From Clostridia bacterium (GTDB lineage: Bacteria > Bacillota > Clostridia > Christensenellales > CAG-138): a stretch of DNA of 46,180 nt. Positions 44,290 through 46,180 of the stretch are shown one piece after another. The notes under the pieces are model-generated. The model was not told where the DNA came from. It did not search any database and worked only from the letters and a program-made list of their open reading frames with translations. The stretch lies in NCBI GenBank assembly GCA_017524445.1, contig JAFXVP010000059.1, positions 1 to 46,180 on the forward strand, in the 5' to 3' direction. Position numbers and translations under genes: made by a program. Within the stretch, counting starts at the first letter, position 1; each line of letters opens with the position of its first letter.

Positions 44290-46180
44290 TCAGTTTTTCA
44301 TATCGGTCTCGGAGATCTCCTTTTCCGCGCGGCTGTAGTACGGCCCTAAATCCTCGGCTATCGCCGTCAGAACCGAAAACCGGTTCGATGCGCCGACGTA
44401 CACGCAGATGAACCATAAGAACATAAGCAGCGTGATGCTCAGAAGGATAAACAGCGAAACAATCGCGCGGGTCGACCTGTTGCTCTGCAGATACAGATTG
44501 TACACTTGAAAAAGCATGCCAAGCAGCAATGCGCTACAGAGCAGAAAAGCGGACCCTTTGACACAGAGATCGCGTCGCTTTGCACGGATCCCTCCCAGAA
44601 TCAGCCCGATCCCGCCGACCGCGGGAAAGAAGGTCCAGATCTGCCAACGGCTGTTCTCCGCACGCCACTGCCGGTTCTTCAGATTGCCGTATGCTTCATA
44701 CAGCGCGGCGCGCTTTTTACATGTATCTTCGAAAAAGCGGGGATAGTCGAACAAAAGCCGAATCATCTGCAGTGCGCGGAAAACAACGGTCAGCAACAGC
44801 GCACTCAAGATCATCGTCTCCATAACGATTTGAAAGATTTGGGAACCGATCCGGTTAAATTCGAACGGTACAAAGCTCAGCACGCATGACAGCGACAGAA
44901 GAAATGCCGAGATCAACGACGCAATTCCCAGCGCAGACAGCGCGCGGTCGCGAATGCTCTTCCCGATGTGCATGCCGCCGTAGCCGAAAATCAGGGGCAA
45001 AAATCCAATCGTACGCCAGACGCCGACGCCGTTCTTGATCTGCGGATCATACACGCCGCACGTCACAAGCGGATGCTTTTGAAGATATGCCAGACGATAG
45101 CGCCGATAATCCTTTTTAACGACCTGTGCATAGATGATGCGCGCCAGATACAGAACAGCTGCAAGAAGCAGGATGATCCAATACAATCCCGAAGGGATCG
45201 TATAGGCGGACGACGGCATATAATAATGTGTCCTCATGTAACCGACCTCCTGCGCGGCTCTGCCGATCAGAACGTACAGACACCCGATCAGTAAAAGTGC
45301 AAAGCCCATCAGGAAAAACATTCCCGCATGCGAAAAGCGCTTGCGCCCGGTTCGCCGCGTCATTTCAAAGAGACACAGAAGTCCCGAAACAGGAATTACG
45401 GAAAGGATCGGAAGCCGATCCGTTTTCTTTTTGACCGACGCCGCCGTTTTTTGTTCCTGGCATGCGCGCATCGCTTCCGCCATCTCCTGTACGCTCTGAT
45501 AGCGATCCTTACTCTGTACGGCAAGGCCGCGCATCAGCGCCGCTTCCGCGTATGCAGGGATATCCGCGCCGAGTTCCGAAGGCTTTTTCACCTCATCCAG
45601 CAAAATGCGCTGCAGGGAATCATCCGGCGGGAATCCGACGAGCATGTGATACATTGTCGCGGACAGCGCATAGACGTCGGTCCACGGTCCGAGCTCCCCG
45701 CGGCTGCGATACTGCTCCTCCGGAGAATACCCCGGCTTCAGGCAGATCGAACGCGACGCTTCCGTCGCCGTATCGATTGCCTTCGACGCGCCGAAATCCA
45801 GCAGCTTTGCCGTGCCGTCCGGCAATACCATGATGTTGGACGGGCTGATGTCCCGGTGGATCAACCCGTGCGCATGCAGGACCGACAGCGCCTGCATCAC
45901 CGGCTCCAGCAGCGCAAACGCCTCCGCAAACGGGACCGTGCCGCGCTGTTCGAGAATGTTCTTCAGATCCCGTCCGTCCAGAAACTCCATAACGATATAC
46001 GCGGTCTGATTCTCTTCAAAGAAGTTGGTGACCGAAACGATGTTCGGATTCTGCTGAAACTGTGCAAGCGTCCGCGCCTCGTTCAGAAATGCGGCCTTGC
46101 CTTTTTCAAACGCCTCCGCTGCTTCGCCCTCCGGGATCGTGACGTCGTTCGACTCCCGCCGATGCCGCGTCACAAACGCA
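44290..46180 (-). CDS. Membrane Ser/Thr protein kinase, 5' end beyond window
   Basis: The frame is open to the window edge; the ATG at 46173 is unlikely to be the start because the glycine loop and the VAIK lysine would be missing. Visible kinase motifs are FLNEARTLAQF (alpha C), LIHRDISPSNIMVLPDG (catalytic loop), LLDFGASKA (DFG), PGYSPEEQYRSRGELGPWTD (activation and P+1 region) and DVYALSATMYHML. The kinase domain ends near residue 240 of the visible part. The rest (about 255-605) holds 8 to 10 transmembrane segments, including WQIWTFFPAVGGIGLILGGI, which resembles modules in the HhH membrane protein of the next operon. The likely job is to phosphorylate partners in response to a membrane signal. 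Confidence 0.9.
   Translation of the reverse strand, partial: AFVTRHRRESNDVTIPEGEAAEAFEKGKAAFLNEARTLAQFQQNPNIVSVTNFFEENQTAYIVMEFLDGRDLKNILEQRGTVPFAEAFALLEPVMQALSVLHAHGLIHRDISPSNIMVLPDGTAKLLDFGASKAIDTATEASRSICLKPGYSPEEQYRSRGELGPWTDVYALSATMYHMLVGFPPDDSLQRILLDEVKKPSELGADIPAYAEAALMRGLAVQSKDRYQSVQEMAEAMRACQEQKTAASVKKKTDRLPILSVIPVSGLLCLFEMTRRTGRKRFSHAGMFFLMGFALLLIGCLYVLIGRAAQEVGYMRTHYYMPSSAYTIPSGLYWIILLLAAVLYLARIIYAQVVKKDYRRYRLAYLQKHPLVTCGVYDPQIKNGVGVWRTIGFLPLIFGYGGMHIGKSIRDRALSALGIASLISAFLLSLSCVLSFVPFEFNRIGSQIFQIVMETMILSALLLTVVFRALQMIRLLFDYPRFFEDTCKKRAALYEAYGNLKNRQWRAENSRWQIWTFFPAVGGIGLILGGIRAKRRDLCVKGSAFLLCSALLLGMLFQVYNLYLQSNRSTRAIVSLFILLSITLLMFLWFICVYVGASNRFSVLTAIAEDLGPYYSRAEKEISETDMKN

Overview
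The window looks like chromosomal or metagenome-assembled DNA from an uncultured anaerobic gut clostridium (Bacillota). Support: strong AGGAGG-type ribosome sites, TTGACA/TATAAT promoters with 17-base spacers, Clostridia-like gene families (class M sirtuin with zinc macrodomain, membrane pyrophosphatase, LacI-run sugar loci), and high G+C codon usage over most of the window. The first 3.2 kb and about 35.97-36.52 kb are more A+T-rich and carry degenerate gene remnants.

Layout. (1) 1-2159, plus strand: end of a 4Fe-4S oxidoreductase, a zinc-type macrodomain hydrolase and a class M sirtuin, which together form a reversible ADP-ribosylation operon. (2) 2160-3165: no intact gene. It holds two terminators, phased ACGACA repeats, a broken RlmD-like C-terminal domain and a second coding remnant. 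(3) 3166-16176, minus strand: a 12-gene operon, in transcription order four HAD-fold proteins, phosphoglycerate mutase, iolG, archaeal-type GAPDH, archaeal-type phosphoglycerate kinase, a LarA-family racemase, iolE, iolB, iolD. The mutase (11519-13084) is circularly permuted: the usual C-terminal half comes first and the usual N-terminal half, with the catalytic serine, comes last. (4) 16227-19116: divergent promoters, then lacI, a PHP-domain protein and a PfkB-family kinase. (5) 19220-33449, minus strand: a fifth HAD protein, an ABC importer (fused permease, ATPase, binding lipoprotein), a membrane protein, an MBL-fold protein, a four-repeat lipoprotein, a surface metallophosphoesterase and a membrane pyrophosphatase. 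(6) 33869-39516: mgtC, an MFS transporter, coding remnants, then GH3 glucosidase and rhaD. (7) 39713-46180, minus strand: Ycf35-like, Ycf46-like AAA+, radical SAM, membrane-HhH and DUF2997 genes, next to a membrane Ser/Thr kinase cut by the window edge.

How it works together. Palindromic operators built on CGCAAACGTTTGCG lie at or just downstream of the inositol-operon, lacI, importer and mgtC promoters, and upstream of the pyrophosphatase gene. This defines a local LacI-type regulon. It joins the first inositol-degradation steps (IolG, IolE, IolD, IolB), an importer, five HAD proteins with an unusual DxGGT motif, and a private lower-glycolysis set (GAPDH, PGK, PGM). I infer uptake and degradation of an inositol-type, possibly phosphorylated, substrate; the substrate itself cannot be read from the sequence. 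The Ycf46/Ycf35/DUF2997/radical SAM/kinase block is a second candidate uncharacterised system.
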